Numbered from the stretch's first letter, positions 1 through 10,067 are shown. The stretch: DNA of 22,191 nt from an uncultured Veillonella sp. (GCF_934190855.1 NZ_CAKPTN010000009.1:1-22191); one strand, 5' to 3'. Notes: a model not told the origin generated them from the letters alone. Numbers and translations are program-made.

Positions 1-11
1 TATTTCTGATG

Positions 12-32
12 ATTATGATTAGTAATCATAAT
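12..32. repeat. Perfect 9-bp inverted repeat in the left intergenic region
   Basis: Arms ATTATGATT and AATCATAAT flank a 3-nt centre. It lies about 100 bp upstream of the candidate AEC promoter. It resembles an AT-rich operator, loosely Fur-like although the arm spacing is two bases wider than the 9-1-9 Fur consensus, or the end of a terminator for a gene outside the window. No T-run follows on plus. Apart from this and the promoter at 111-142, I see no gene in 1-220. Confidence 0.4.
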
Positions 33-110
33 AGATAAATTTTTAAACGTCAAATAATACATACTATGGTATGATATTACTATAGAGGATAAGAAAACAC
101 TAAAGAAAGT

Positions 111-142
111 TTGAAAACTTATCCATTAATCATTTATATAAT
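111..142 (+). promoter_or_regulatory. Candidate promoter of the AEC permease gene
   Basis: TTGAAA at 111-116 is followed by overlapping -10 candidates: TATATA at 135-140 (18-bp spacer) or TATAAT at 137-142 (20-bp spacer). The predicted start falls at 146-149, at the first base of a 9-bp stem-loop (arms 146-154 and 162-170). Confidence 0.5.
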
Positions 143-145
143 AAT

Positions 146-170
146 AACTGTATATTTACTCTATACAGTT
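146..170 (+). promoter_or_regulatory. 5'-terminal stem-loop of the AEC permease leader
   Basis: AACTGTATA (146-154) pairs perfectly with TATACAGTT (162-170) around a 7-nt loop. It begins at the predicted transcription start, about 50 nt before the start codon, and no T-run follows. It could be an mRNA-stabilising 5' stem or a DNA operator. Confidence 0.45.
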
Positions 171-220
171 TTAGGATGCATTAAAACTATGCCCTATATT
201 AATAAGAAACTCTAGGTGAG

Positions 221-1213
221 ATGATGAATCTATTCGTATTAATAGGCCATATCTTTATGAATTCTATGATTCCTATATTAGTCCTTATAGGTGTGGGATT
301 TATATTAGATAGAAAATTTAAACTCGATCTGTATACGCTGAGTAAGCTGAACTTCTACATATTGCTACCTACCTTTATATTCAGAGCTATGTATGAAGCA
401 AAACTTAACTCAGGTACGTTAGAAATTGTATTTGTTGCATTATGTGTACTCATATTAAACTCTATACTTGCGGATGTAGTAGGTAAAATACAGGGGTATG
501 ACGTAGCCAAGATCGCGACCTTAAAAAACTGTGTTATGTTTAACAACGTAGGTAATATGGGCGTTGCCCTTGCCATCTTTGTCTTTACTAATGTTCCCTA
601 TGTTATTGATGGAGCCACGCCCTATGCTAACTTAGGACTTGTAAGCGTCGTATCCATCATGATTATCCAGACCATCAGTAGTAATACGTACGGTTTCTAC
701 CAAGCAGGGGCTGGCCGACTAAGCCCACGAGATGCACTAAAAGTAGTATTCCACATGCCGATGGTATATGCTATTCCAATGGCTCTACTCTGCCAGTTAT
801 TGCCCTTCGATTTACACGGACTCTTCTTCTTTGCCCCTCTTAACATTTTTGCCAATGCCTTTGTTGGTGTTGCTATGATTGCCTTAGGTGTACAGATTAA
901 CAGAACGCCACTAAACTTCTTTAAACTTGATGTTATGCTTGCAACGACATTGCGACTAGTCGTAAGTCCCATTATAGCAGCTATTATCACAGTACTATTT
1001 ATCAAGTTTTATGGTCCAATGAATCCAATAGCTGCACAAACCATCATTATTACCTATAGCGTACCAACAGCTATTAATATGTCACTCATTGCCATTGAAA
1101 TGAAGAACAATCCAGAATATGCTACACAAATCGTAATGGGTACTACCATACTATCGGCTATAACCATGCCACTATTCATTACAATCGCCTATTATCTTTT
1201 CCCATTATATTGA
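221..1213 (+). CDS. AEC-family (auxin efflux carrier) transporter
   Basis: A 330-aa hydrophobic protein of usual AEC length with about ten predicted membrane segments. The N-terminal segment resembles AEC proteins (PILVLIGVGFILDRKFKLD, then a segment starting LSKLNFYILLP), and the middle keeps the conserved stretch NNVGNMGVALAIF near residue 108. Known members are inner-membrane secondary carriers for malate, malonate and other small organic acids; the substrate cannot be read here, though an organic-acid role would suit a lactate/malate fermenter (inference). A Shine-Dalgarno AGGTGAG (214-220) touches the ATG at 221, so the ATG at 224 is the better-spaced start and would remove one residue. 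It is transcribed alone and converges on the ArsR gene across a shared terminator. Confidence 0.9.
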   Translation: MMNLFVLIGHIFMNSMIPILVLIGVGFILDRKFKLDLYTLSKLNFYILLPTFIFRAMYEAKLNSGTLEIVFVALCVLILNSILADVVGKIQGYDVAKIATLKNCVMFNNVGNMGVALAIFVFTNVPYVIDGATPYANLGLVSVVSIMIIQTISSNTYGFYQAGAGRLSPRDALKVVFHMPMVYAIPMALLCQLLPFDLHGLFFFAPLNIFANAFVGVAMIALGVQINRTPLNFFKLDVMLATTLRLVVSPIIAAIITVLFIKFYGPMNPIAAQTIIITYSVPTAINMSLIAIEMKNNPEYATQIVMGTTILSAITMPLFITIAYYLFPLY

Positions 1214-1230
1214 TACTAGTATACCTATAC

Positions 1231-1260
1231 AAAAAGGAGCCCTTGAAAAGGGCTCCTTTT
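1231..1260. terminator. Bidirectional intrinsic terminator between the AEC and ArsR genes
   Basis: AAAAGGAGCCC (1232-1242) pairs with GGGCTCCTTTT (1250-1260) around a 7-nt loop. The A-tract and T-tract flanks make it usable by both convergent genes, which end at 1213 and 1287. Confidence 0.9.
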
Positions 1261-1286
1261 ATTACATTTCATATAATTATTTTTAC

Positions 1287-1577
1287 TTATTGATGTGCTA
1301 CGTGTTCCATACCCATTCTTACTAGGCATTCAACGTGATCATCATTTAAAGAATAATATGCTGTTTTTCCATCCTTACGATAGGTCACAAGGCGAGCTTG
1401 GCGTAATACACGCAATTGGTGAGAAATAGCAGATTGTCCCATTCCCATAGTTTCGGCGATGTGATTCACACACATTTCGTTTTCCAGTAATAATTCTACT
1501 ATTTTAAGGCGCGTAGGGTCACCCAAGATTTTAAACAGCTCTGCTAGCTTTAGCAATGATTCTTGTTTGTCGCTCAT
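1287..1577 (-). CDS. ArsR/SmtB-family metal-sensing repressor (CzrA-like alpha-5 site)
   Basis: A 96-aa winged-helix repressor. The recognition helix region reads MGMGQSAISHQLRVLRQARLV, followed by the wing RKDGKTAYYSL. The C-terminal helix NDDHVECLVRMGMEHVAHQ carries Asp, His (+2), His (+13) and His (+16), the exact spacing of the CzrA/SmtB alpha-5 zinc/cobalt site. Only one Cys is present in the alpha-3 segment (ENEMCVNHIAE), so an ArsR/CadC thiolate site is incomplete. I infer zinc or cobalt sensing. The start at 1577 is chosen because AGGGGGA lies 4 nt before it; an upstream ATG at 1607 has no comparable site. No metal exporter is adjacent, so the target is probably elsewhere or the gene controls itself. 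Known members dissociate from DNA when metal binds. Confidence 0.92.
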   Translation of the reverse strand: MSDKQESLLKLAELFKILGDPTRLKIVELLLENEMCVNHIAETMGMGQSAISHQLRVLRQARLVTYRKDGKTAYYSLNDDHVECLVRMGMEHVAHQ

Positions 1578-1660
1578 ATAGTCCCCCTTAATTTCATTCA
1601 TATCCATGCTTATAATCTGTATTTCTTATGTATAACTAATCGATATTACTTAAATTAGAT

Positions 1661-1676
1661 TGCTCCATATAGAGCA
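1661..1676 (-). promoter_or_regulatory. Candidate ArsR operator and arsR promoter region
   Basis: TGCTC-N6-GAGCA has the half-site/spacer/half-site geometry of SmtB/CzrA operators (classically TGAA-N6-TTCA), though the half-site differs. It lies just downstream of an extended -10 on minus (TGA then TATAAT, 1693-1688), so a bound repressor would block autogenous transcription. A second palindrome, ATATCAT-N4-ATGATAT (1691-1708), overlaps that -10. No good -35 is visible. Confidence 0.45.
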
Positions 1677-1710
1677 TATATATAAACATTATATCATTTT
1701 TATGATATTA

Positions 1711-1743
1711 AAAAAGAGACTTTGTAAAACAAAGTCTCTTTTT
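1711..1743 (-). terminator. Intrinsic terminator of the usp gene
   Basis: A perfect 14-bp stem (1711-1724 with 1730-1743) around a 5-nt loop, with a run of five T on minus after GAGAC/GTCTC. It lies 25 nt after the usp stop codon. Confidence 0.88.
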
Positions 1744-1768
1744 GTATCATATCAAAACAGGATATGAA

Positions 1769-2215
1769 TTATTTAATGATTAGTACAGGGCAAGTGGAGT
1801 GGCTAGTAACATAGCTACTTACGCTACCCATGAATAAGCCTTTCAAAGGACCAAGGCCACGGCTACCCATTACAATGAGATCAGCATTGTATTTTTTAGC
1901 TACTGCAAGCAATGCAGGTCCTGGGGAGCCAACTTCGAATACGCTTTTAACTTTTACGCCTGTAGGAATTTCTTGTACTACATCGTTAAGAATTTCCTTA
2001 CCAGTTTCTTCCATATCTTCAGCGATTTGCTCAGATACGTAGCCACCAGAGATTGGTGTTTGGTCGAAATTGGAAATAGCAGATACGATATTCGCAACGT
2101 GAACAACGATCAATTCAGCTTGGTTGCGGTCTGCTACTGCAAGAGCATGCTCTAACGCACGTTTAGCATTTTCAGAACCATCAGTAGGTACGACAATAGT
2201 TTTGTAGGTAACCAT
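1769..2215 (-). CDS. Universal stress protein, UspA family (ATP-binding type)
   Basis: A 148-aa single-domain Usp. The N-terminus IVVPTDGSENAKRALEHAL is the usual first beta-strand and helix with the nucleotide-contacting Asp. Near the C-terminus GSRGLGPLKGLFMGSVS fits the G-2X-G-9X-G-S ATP-binding motif, so this is the ATP-binding subclass. It probably forms cytoplasmic dimers that help survival under starvation or oxidative stress; the exact role is unknown for most members. AGGAGG lies just before the ATG. It is monocistronic: a promoter-like extended -10 lies about 115 nt upstream and a strong terminator follows. The 423-aa gene upstream has no evident terminator, so some read-through into usp is possible. 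Confidence 0.95.
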   Translation of the reverse strand: MVTYKTIVVPTDGSENAKRALEHALAVADRNQAELIVVHVANIVSAISNFDQTPISGGYVSEQIAEDMEETGKEILNDVVQEIPTGVKVKSVFEVGSPGPALLAVAKKYNADLIVMGSRGLGPLKGLFMGSVSSYVTSHSTCPVLIIK

Positions 2216-2298
2216 AATAACCCCTCCTATTACTAATCCCTCAAAGGGGATATGATCAAAGATCGTTTAGCCTATACTAATATATTCTAGACTATTAA

Positions 2299-2338
2299 GG
2301 AAAACTCCTCTTTTTCCAAAAGGATTTATTACATTATA
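2299..2338 (-). promoter_or_regulatory. Candidate usp promoter with 5'-proximal hairpin
   Basis: An extended -10 (TGC then TATAAT, 2338-2333) reads on minus; no clear -35 at 17 bp. The predicted start is near 2326. A perfect GGAAAA-N7-TTTTCC stem (2299-2317) begins about 10 nt into the transcript. The rest of 2216-2385 holds only short weak palindromes and no gene. Confidence 0.5.
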
Positions 2339-2385
2339 GCACAAATTATACAGAATTATACAAATAAAAGAATATTATGTGTATA

Positions 2386-3657
2386 TTAAAGAACTTGTGA
2401 AGATTGGTTAGTATTGAGAGTCGTAGTCAGCTTAAAACCATCTAGCACATCAATGAGCTCAGGGGTAGCTAAACTAACACCTGATGGACCAATCATACGT
2501 GCTACTGCTACATTGCCTTCATTACCAAGGATAATAGTAGCACCAAAGGATACTGGAGCCGCCGCAGATGTATCAGACGTATTCGGATTTTTCATATGTC
2601 CTGCAAGATAGAACATTACATTTCCGTCAATGATATGCGTTTCATAACGAGTAATGCTTGCCTTATTGACCTCAACAAGTTGTTTGAGGTAATAGTCGCC
2701 AAGCATTTGCTTACCCATCATCGTTGGCATGCCTGTGCTAACTGCTTGTACAGGAATTGTAAAAGACTCTATATCAAGGCGAATATTATGCTTAGTAAAA
2801 GCAATCTTACCTTTTTCATTAAGACGAGTGAATCCTTTTGGATAGGTAAACTTGATACCTTCTGCCACACTAATGTCATTCGTTCCAGTTAAGAACTTTC
2901 TAACCCCTTTAATGGCATTAGAGTTCTTTTTATTGATAAGCTCAAAGGATGGAATCGTATGTTCCATCAAGCCCGCCTCCATAAAATCTGCATGAATTGG
3001 CGCATAGGTGCTGGCCAAGTTATAGCGATGCGTCGGATCTTTATCCATGATAAATTCCGCTTCAAACACAGATTGAACTGGCTCTGTGGAGGTCATTTCT
3101 GCATACGATTTCGGTGTTGTTTTATCCCAACGAGCAGATGTAGCACCTTTCTTACTAAAGAAACCACCTACAATATCATTGTTCTCAAAGACATTGCTAT
3201 GTTGACGCCAAATGCTCAAATACTGCTCACTAGACATGCCCTTAATCGGCACACCATACCAAGTCGTATTCCATTCCTTTTGAGATATCCCATCTTGCGG
3301 TGTATTATTGCGCTTTGTGAAAGATACTGTATAAGCATCATCTTGAGTTGGACCAGCTAAGTTAAAGGAATAGCCTTGAATATGCTCGCTTTCAGTACGC
3401 ACATCCATATCAAGCATAACACCATCAGCTACACGCCAAGGAATTGTAAAGGTATAACCATTTTTATAATCCTTTACAACTGTATTCATTTGAGTAGCAT
3501 AGGATTTATATTGGTCTGGCAAAATAGAAGCAGAATCCTTTTGAGACTCTACAATTGCCAAAGGTGTTTCAGGCGTACCTTTTAAGCCCTCTGCCAGAAT
3601 AGAGGTAGTCCCCAAAGCCATAACAGCTAACGTTGCTGCAATCAAACGTAACTTCAT
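2386..3657 (-). CDS. Exported protein of unknown function, last gene of the ABC importer operon
   Basis: A 423-aa protein that I do not recognise. Residues 1-22 form a classical signal peptide (basic MKLR, a hydrophobic core, ending ILA-E), with no lipobox Cys and no later membrane segment, so it is probably periplasmic. The mature part is a mixed, soluble-looking sequence rich in Thr, Asn and Lys with no visible catalytic motif. One region near residues 265-390 looks like a compact domain (IRLDIESFTIPVQAV; later MFYLAGHMKN and ARMIGPSGVSL). The start has AGGAGG 5 nt before it and lies only 8 nt after the ABC ATPase stop, so the two are almost certainly co-transcribed. Co-expression suggests a role near the importer, but nothing in the sequence shows binding of the same substrate. 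No clear terminator follows. Confidence 0.85.
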   Translation of the reverse strand: MKLRLIAATLAVMALGTTSILAEGLKGTPETPLAIVESQKDSASILPDQYKSYATQMNTVVKDYKNGYTFTIPWRVADGVMLDMDVRTESEHIQGYSFNLAGPTQDDAYTVSFTKRNNTPQDGISQKEWNTTWYGVPIKGMSSEQYLSIWRQHSNVFENNDIVGGFFSKKGATSARWDKTTPKSYAEMTSTEPVQSVFEAEFIMDKDPTHRYNLASTYAPIHADFMEAGLMEHTIPSFELINKKNSNAIKGVRKFLTGTNDISVAEGIKFTYPKGFTRLNEKGKIAFTKHNIRLDIESFTIPVQAVSTGMPTMMGKQMLGDYYLKQLVEVNKASITRYETHIIDGNVMFYLAGHMKNPNTSDTSAAAPVSFGATIILGNEGNVAVARMIGPSGVSLATPELIDVLDGFKLTTTLNTNQSSQVL

Positions 3658-3665
3658 AGGTCCTC

Positions 3666-4421
3666 CTATAACATATTATCCAAGAACGCTTTTGTTCTAT
3701 CGTTCTGAGGATTATTAAAAATCTGTTCTGGTGTTCCCTCTTCTTGGATAACACCATCAGCCATGAAGATAACGCGGTCGGATACTTCACGAGCAAAGTT
3801 CATTTCATGGGTTACGATAATCATCGTCATGTGATCATCGGCTAATTGTTTTATGGTCTTAAGAACTTCGCCTGTAAGCTCAGGGTCAAGAGCAGAAGTC
3901 GGTTCATCAAAGAGCATAATTTCAGGATTCATCGCTAGTGCACGAGCAATGGCCACACGTTGCTGTTGACCACCAGATAAACGTGATGGATACATATCGC
4001 GTTTTTCCCAAAGCCCTACTTTCTTAAGTAATTGCTCTGCAATGGGTAGAATGTCTTCATCTTTCATACCTTTTACCATGCGCGGTGCAATCATAATATT
4101 GTCGAGCACAGTCATATGCGGGAATAAGTTGAAGGATTGGAATACCATCCCCATACGAAGCAATAAGTCATGCTGTGTTTGAGGTGATGCATATTTCACA
4201 ACCCCATCTACAGTACTAGCAAGTACGGTACCATCTACTGCAATAGAACCACCGTCAATGGTCTCCAATTGACCTAAGCAGCGCAAGAACGTAGACTTAC
4301 CGGAGCCAGAAGGACCGATGATAGAAACGATTTCCCCTTTATTCATTTTGAGCGACACATCGCGCAATACAGTTTGATTGTTAAAGCGTTTTTCAATACG
4401 CTCCATATTTACAAATGTCAT
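3666..4421 (-). CDS. Polar amino-acid ABC transporter ATPase (GlnQ/HisP type)
   Basis: A 251-aa nucleotide-binding subunit of standard length. Walker A is GPSGSGKST (residues 36-44), the Q-loop region [19 protein letters not shown], the signature [16 protein letters not shown], Walker [16 protein letters not shown] and the switch His IIVTHEM. VFQ-x-FNLFPHxT and the following conserved residues are typical of the polar amino-acid (PAAT) subfamily. It energises the permease at 4530-5186 by ATP hydrolysis on the cytoplasmic face. A 108-nt gap with a stem-loop separates it from the permease gene. The ribosome site is GAGGT close to the ATG. Substrate specificity cannot be read from the ATPase. 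Confidence 0.97.
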   Translation of the reverse strand: MTFVNMERIEKRFNNQTVLRDVSLKMNKGEIVSIIGPSGSGKSTFLRCLGQLETIDGGSIAVDGTVLASTVDGVVKYASPQTQHDLLLRMGMVFQSFNLFPHMTVLDNIMIAPRMVKGMKDEDILPIAEQLLKKVGLWEKRDMYPSRLSGGQQQRVAIARALAMNPEIMLFDEPTSALDPELTGEVLKTIKQLADDHMTMIIVTHEMNFAREVSDRVIFMADGVIQEEGTPEQIFNNPQNDRTKAFLDNML

Positions 4422-4452
4422 AAGTACCTCTTACATCGTCGTATTAAGTAAA

Positions 4453-4495
4453 TAGCCGTAATTTCAAGAGACGCTACAACCTCTCTAAACGGCTA
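4453..4495 (-). promoter_or_regulatory. Intercistronic two-part stem-loop between permease and ATPase genes
   Basis: TAGCCGT (4453-4459) pairs with ACGGCTA (4489-4495), and an inner AGAGA/TCTCT (4467-4471 with 4482-4486) extends it. On minus it is followed by only a weak ATTTACTT tract. It may be an mRNA processing or stability element or a leaky terminator; ATPase and permease appear otherwise co-transcribed. Confidence 0.45.
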
Positions 4496-4529
4496 ATACT
4501 ATACTACAACTCACTACTACAAAATTAGA

Positions 4530-5186
4530 TTAATCTTCGTATACAGCAAATCTTCTTTCTAAGTAGTTGAAGATATTCGTCAAAACAAAGGTAAAGATCA
4601 AGTAGAATACGGCTGCCACTAGGAAGGCAGAAATATCAAAGTCACGTTGAACGATAGATTTAGTAATACGCAAGATATCGTTCATTGCCAATACATACAC
4701 AAGAGATGTATCTTTTAACAAGTTAATCGTTTCGTTCGCAAGCGGTGGCAAAACGCGCTTAAACATTTGTGGCAAAATGATTTTACGCATTGTTTGAGAG
4801 TACGTAAAGCCCAGAACCTTTGCCCCTTCATATTGACCACGAGAGATGGATTGAATACCACCACGGAAAATTTCACATAAATAAGCTGCGTAGTTTAATA
4901 CGAAGGTAAGAACTGCGGCCGTCGCATCATCCATTTGAATGGCACCGTCTGTAATAATTGGTAATGCATAATAAACGAATAAAATTTGTAACATTAACGG
5001 TGTACCACGCATTAAGTACACGAAAGCATCTACTAGCTTATCTACTAAAGGCAATTTAGATAGGCGCAACATGGCCATTAAAATACCGCCAGGGATAGAT
5101 AAAATCCATACAATACAGAATAAGGATACGGTTACCTTTAAACCATCAGCAATGGTTGGGATAATCTGCAATAAATAATCTAACAT
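4530..5186 (-). CDS. Polar amino-acid ABC transporter permease (HisM/GlnP type)
   Basis: A 218-aa inner-membrane permease. The start at 5186 is chosen because AAGGAG lies 7 nt before it and the protein then begins MLDYLLQIIPTIADGLKVTV, the usual start of this family; a 20-residue longer reading has no ribosome site and runs into a hairpin. About five membrane segments are visible. The family motif RGTPLMLQILFVYYALP (residues about 60-76) and the EAA loop EIFRGGIQSISRGQYEGAKVLG, which docks with the ATPase, are both intact. It forms the membrane channel of the importer, probably as a homodimer since no second permease is present. The gene sits between the binding-protein and ATPase genes. Confidence 0.96.
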   Translation of the reverse strand: MLDYLLQIIPTIADGLKVTVSLFCIVWILSIPGGILMAMLRLSKLPLVDKLVDAFVYLMRGTPLMLQILFVYYALPIITDGAIQMDDATAAVLTFVLNYAAYLCEIFRGGIQSISRGQYEGAKVLGFTYSQTMRKIILPQMFKRVLPPLANETINLLKDTSLVYVLAMNDILRITKSIVQRDFDISAFLVAAVFYLIFTFVLTNIFNYLERRFAVYED

Positions 5187-5207
5187 GGAATACTCCTTCA
5201 AAACACG

Positions 5208-5240
5208 ACTAGAGAAGAGGCTGCTGGCCTCTTCTCTAGT
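5208..5240 (-). promoter_or_regulatory. Strong intercistronic hairpin between binding-protein and permease genes
   Basis: A perfect 14-bp stem (5208-5221 with 5227-5240) with a 5-nt loop. On minus it is followed by CGTGTTTTG, a poor T-tract, then the permease ribosome site. Such hairpins commonly protect the 3' end of the binding-protein message and lower permease output; that function is inferred. It could be called a weak terminator. Confidence 0.7.
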
Positions 5241-5309
5241 GTACATTTCGTTCTTTAATTATCAGTTGTACCTACTGACCATAGTACTATTAGTATACCA
5301 CGAATCGTA

Positions 5310-6122
5310 CTATTTAGCATCGCTCTTATCTAGGTCTGCGCCGGAGCCTAACCATTTTTCAGCAATTTTATCAGCAGTGCCGTCTTTTTTCATTTCAGCT
5401 AAGATACCATTAATTTTGTCGCGTAAAGCAGTATCTTCTTTACGGAAGCCAATCGCAAAGTTATCTACACCGTAATCAGTACCTTCTACGATTTTGTATT
5501 TGCCAGGTTCTTTAGTCATCAAGTAACGAGCAATAACGCCATCAGCAATAACCGCGTCCACACGGCCAATGCCAAGATCCATGAAAGCACTTACGAAATC
5601 AGCATAGGATTTTATTTCTTTAACAGTTTTACCACTTTCATCCTTTTGTAATGCAGCTTCACCAGTACTAGCTTGTTGTACGCCTACAACTTTACCAGCT
5701 AGATCAGCCTTGCCTTTGATGGACTCATCTTCATTACGAACGATGATGTATTGGTTATCTTTCATATACACATTGGAGAACAAAATGTTTTTCTCACGTT
5801 CAGGAGAAACAGTTAAACCATTCCACAATGCGTCAATTTTTTTAGATTTCAATTCAGCTTCTTTACTGGACCAGTCGATAGCTTTGAATTCTACGTCCAT
5901 GCCAGCACGTTTAGCTGCTTCTTTTGCCAAGTCTATGTCAAAGCCAACGATTTCGCCTTTATCATCTTTAAAGCCCATTGGAGGGAAGCTATCATCTAAA
6001 CCAATAACAACTTTCTTAGGCAACTCTGTATTCGCTTTTTTAGCATCGCCCCCACAACCTGTTACAAATACCATCATAGACACAGCTGCAAGGCCAACGG
6101 CCATCATCTTTTTCCAATTCAT
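5310..6122 (-). CDS. Amino-acid ABC transporter substrate-binding lipoprotein
   Basis: A 270-aa family-3 solute-binding protein. A signal peptide (MNWKK, hydrophobic core) ends in VTGC, whose Cys (residue 23) is the likely lipid-attachment site. The mature domain starts KKVVIGLDDSFPPMGFKDD and has GFDIDLAKEAAKRAG, the ligand Arg region LTVSPEREKNILFS (Arg normally holds the amino-acid carboxylate), and VDAVIADG with the Asp that usually holds the amino group. These point to an L-amino acid ligand, but I cannot choose between glutamine, cystine, arginine or others. GGAGG lies 6 nt before the ATG. It is the first gene of the operon, with a near-consensus promoter about 80 nt upstream and a strong hairpin after it, so it should be the most abundant product. 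Confidence 0.95.
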   Translation of the reverse strand: MNWKKMMAVGLAAVSMMVFVTGCGGDAKKANTELPKKVVIGLDDSFPPMGFKDDKGEIVGFDIDLAKEAAKRAGMDVEFKAIDWSSKEAELKSKKIDALWNGLTVSPEREKNILFSNVYMKDNQYIIVRNEDESIKGKADLAGKVVGVQQASTGEAALQKDESGKTVKEIKSYADFVSAFMDLGIGRVDAVIADGVIARYLMTKEPGKYKIVEGTDYGVDNFAIGFRKEDTALRDKINGILAEMKKDGTADKIAEKWLGSGADLDKSDAK

Positions 6123-6135
6123 AACTATCCTCCAC

Positions 6136-6148
6136 GGCGTTTATCGCC
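6136..6148 (-). promoter_or_regulatory. Small hairpin touching the binding-protein ribosome site
   Basis: GGCG-TTTAT-CGCC lies directly upstream of the Shine-Dalgarno (complement of 6131-6134). It may set the 5' border of the ribosome site; the effect is unknown. Confidence 0.3.
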
Positions 6149-6173
6149 TAATCTCTACAAACTTTTATGATTC

Positions 6174-6193
6174 GTACAGTTCACTTTCTGTAC
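6174..6193 (-). promoter_or_regulatory. 5'-proximal inverted repeat GTACAG-N8-CTGTAC
   Basis: Perfect 6-bp arms begin about 4 nt after the predicted transcription start. It could be an RNA stem-loop or an operator. The GTACAG arm recurs in the cdaA leader hairpin, and the loop shares AGTTCACTT with a palindrome upstream of glmM (14651-14676). Confidence 0.55.
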
Positions 6194-6204
6194 CCGATGA
6201 TTGT

Positions 6205-6233
6205 ATTATACTTTAGTTCGTTAAAGTTGTAAA
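6205..6233 (-). promoter_or_regulatory. Promoter of the amino-acid ABC importer operon
   Basis: On minus, TTTACA (6233-6228), a 17-bp spacer and TATAAT (6210-6205) give a near-consensus sigma-70-type promoter. Predicted start is A6198, a leader of about 75 nt. Confidence 0.8.
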
Positions 6234-6353
6234 TAGTTAATTTGATGAATTTTTTAATTTTATATTTTAACTATAAGATGTATATAGATTATTCCTCTAC
6301 ATTCTTATGATTGCGTCGATAAACTAATACTTTATATCTATATATGTATTGTT

Positions 6354-6830
6354 TTACGATTGCGTATGCTTATGGATGGCCTCTATCATAGCCATTTTAT
6401 CTTTATATGGCACTTGATGTAGATCAAGGGGTATTACATAAATACCACCATGACCGTTCATAGCTTGCAGTTCACGCCACCCTTCAGTAAAACCGATGAT
6501 ATGATCGTAATCAACAAAGACAAAATATTCATCGCCATTGAAGAGACTGTGAAAGTATTCTTTCACAGAAAAAGGCCTTCGTTTTAACACGAGGCCCTTT
6601 TCACAGATAAAAGCTTGACTTTCACCTAATCTATGAAGGGTCCACAATATGACGAGCAACAACAGATAATACCATACGCGTTCTACCCAGTCTGAAGGCA
6701 TATATTTTACAATTAACGCACATACCACAAGACCGATGATGCGACCGGTCCACTGGATTCCGCGATGTATTTCTAAGCTCTGTTGTACGGCACCTGATGA
6801 AAAGCGTTCCATCGCCTCTTGTTTCGTCAT
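6354..6830 (-). CDS. Small two-TM membrane protein of unknown function
   Basis: A 158-aa protein that I do not recognise. It has a soluble N-terminal helix (residues 1-24), two hydrophobic segments at about 26-44 and 48-66 joined by a short polar turn, then a cytoplasmic-looking domain of about 90 residues with several aromatic strands (GDEYFVFVDYDHIIGF, GGIYVIPLDL) reminiscent of a small PH-like or YcxB-like domain; that comparison is only an impression. The start at 6830 (ATG, protein MTKQEAM) is preferred because GAGGG lies 5 nt before it; an in-frame GTG at 6842 has no ribosome site. It follows trpS by 36 nt and is probably co-transcribed with it. No strong terminator follows, only an imperfect AT-rich hairpin near 6265-6310. 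Confidence 0.8.
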   Translation of the reverse strand: MTKQEAMERFSSGAVQQSLEIHRGIQWTGRIIGLVVCALIVKYMPSDWVERVWYYLLLLVILWTLHRLGESQAFICEKGLVLKRRPFSVKEYFHSLFNGDEYFVFVDYDHIIGFTEGWRELQAMNGHGGIYVIPLDLHQVPYKDKMAMIEAIHKHTQS

Positions 6831-6866
6831 GGTTTCCCTCACAAATTGAAAGTCTACTATATGTTT

Positions 6867-9744
<2,878 letters not shown>

Positions 9745-9762
9745 AAGTATATCCTCCTATAA

Positions 9763-9783
9763 CTGGGGGCATTCTAGCCCCAG
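9763..9783 (-). promoter_or_regulatory. GC-rich hairpin just upstream of the glmS ribosome site
   Basis: On minus, CTGGGGC-N6-GCCCC-CAG folds with one bulged C, ending 6 nt before AGGAGG. There is no T-tract, so it is not a terminator. It could stabilise the cleaved 3' fragment or affect initiation (inference). A second IR (TAACTTA-N6-TAAGTTA, 9814-9833) lies between it and the ribozyme. Confidence 0.45.
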
Positions 9784-9884
9784 CCAACAACTAAGGCTAA
9801 CAAATTACTATTCTAACTTAACGTTCTAAGTTAATGTTCAAATTATGTATCAAATAGTATTTGAATACAATTCATTCAGATATA

Positions 9885-10020
9885 CTTTGTCCCCACCGTT
9901 ACCGATGGGATTTTTAATATCTGTTACGACATGAATGTGCCGGAAGAGCATCCGCTGATTATTCGATCACTCTTCACCTCGTCTACCCTAACGACTGCCT
10001 TCGCGGGTACTTGCGCTATT
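9885..10020 (-). ncRNA. glmS glucosamine-6-phosphate-responsive self-cleaving ribozyme
   Basis: The minus-strand leader matches the family core in order: AGCGC at the cleavage site (cut expected between A10017 and G10016), P1 closed by TACCC/GGGTA, the core GACGAGG, then GATCGA, GCGGATGCTCTTCCGGC, GTCGTAAC, and a P4 hairpin CCCATCG-GTAA-CGGTGGG ending in GACAAAG as in Bacillus. Length after cleavage is about 132 nt. Known mechanism: glucosamine-6-P acts as coenzyme for cleavage, and the 5'-OH product is then degraded. Placement 140 nt before glmS agrees. Confidence 0.95.
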
Positions 10021-10067
10021 CGCCTTTACGAATTAAGGAACTCCTTTCTATGATATACGGCAGAATT

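Noticed and set aside
2596..3360. Plus-strand open frames inside the 423-aa exported protein gene
   Set aside because: The minus frame has a signal peptide, AGGAGG and operon spacing; the plus frames have none of these.
9885..10020. T-box or another riboswitch class upstream of glmS
   Set aside because: All conserved blocks fit the glmS ribozyme and the downstream gene agrees.
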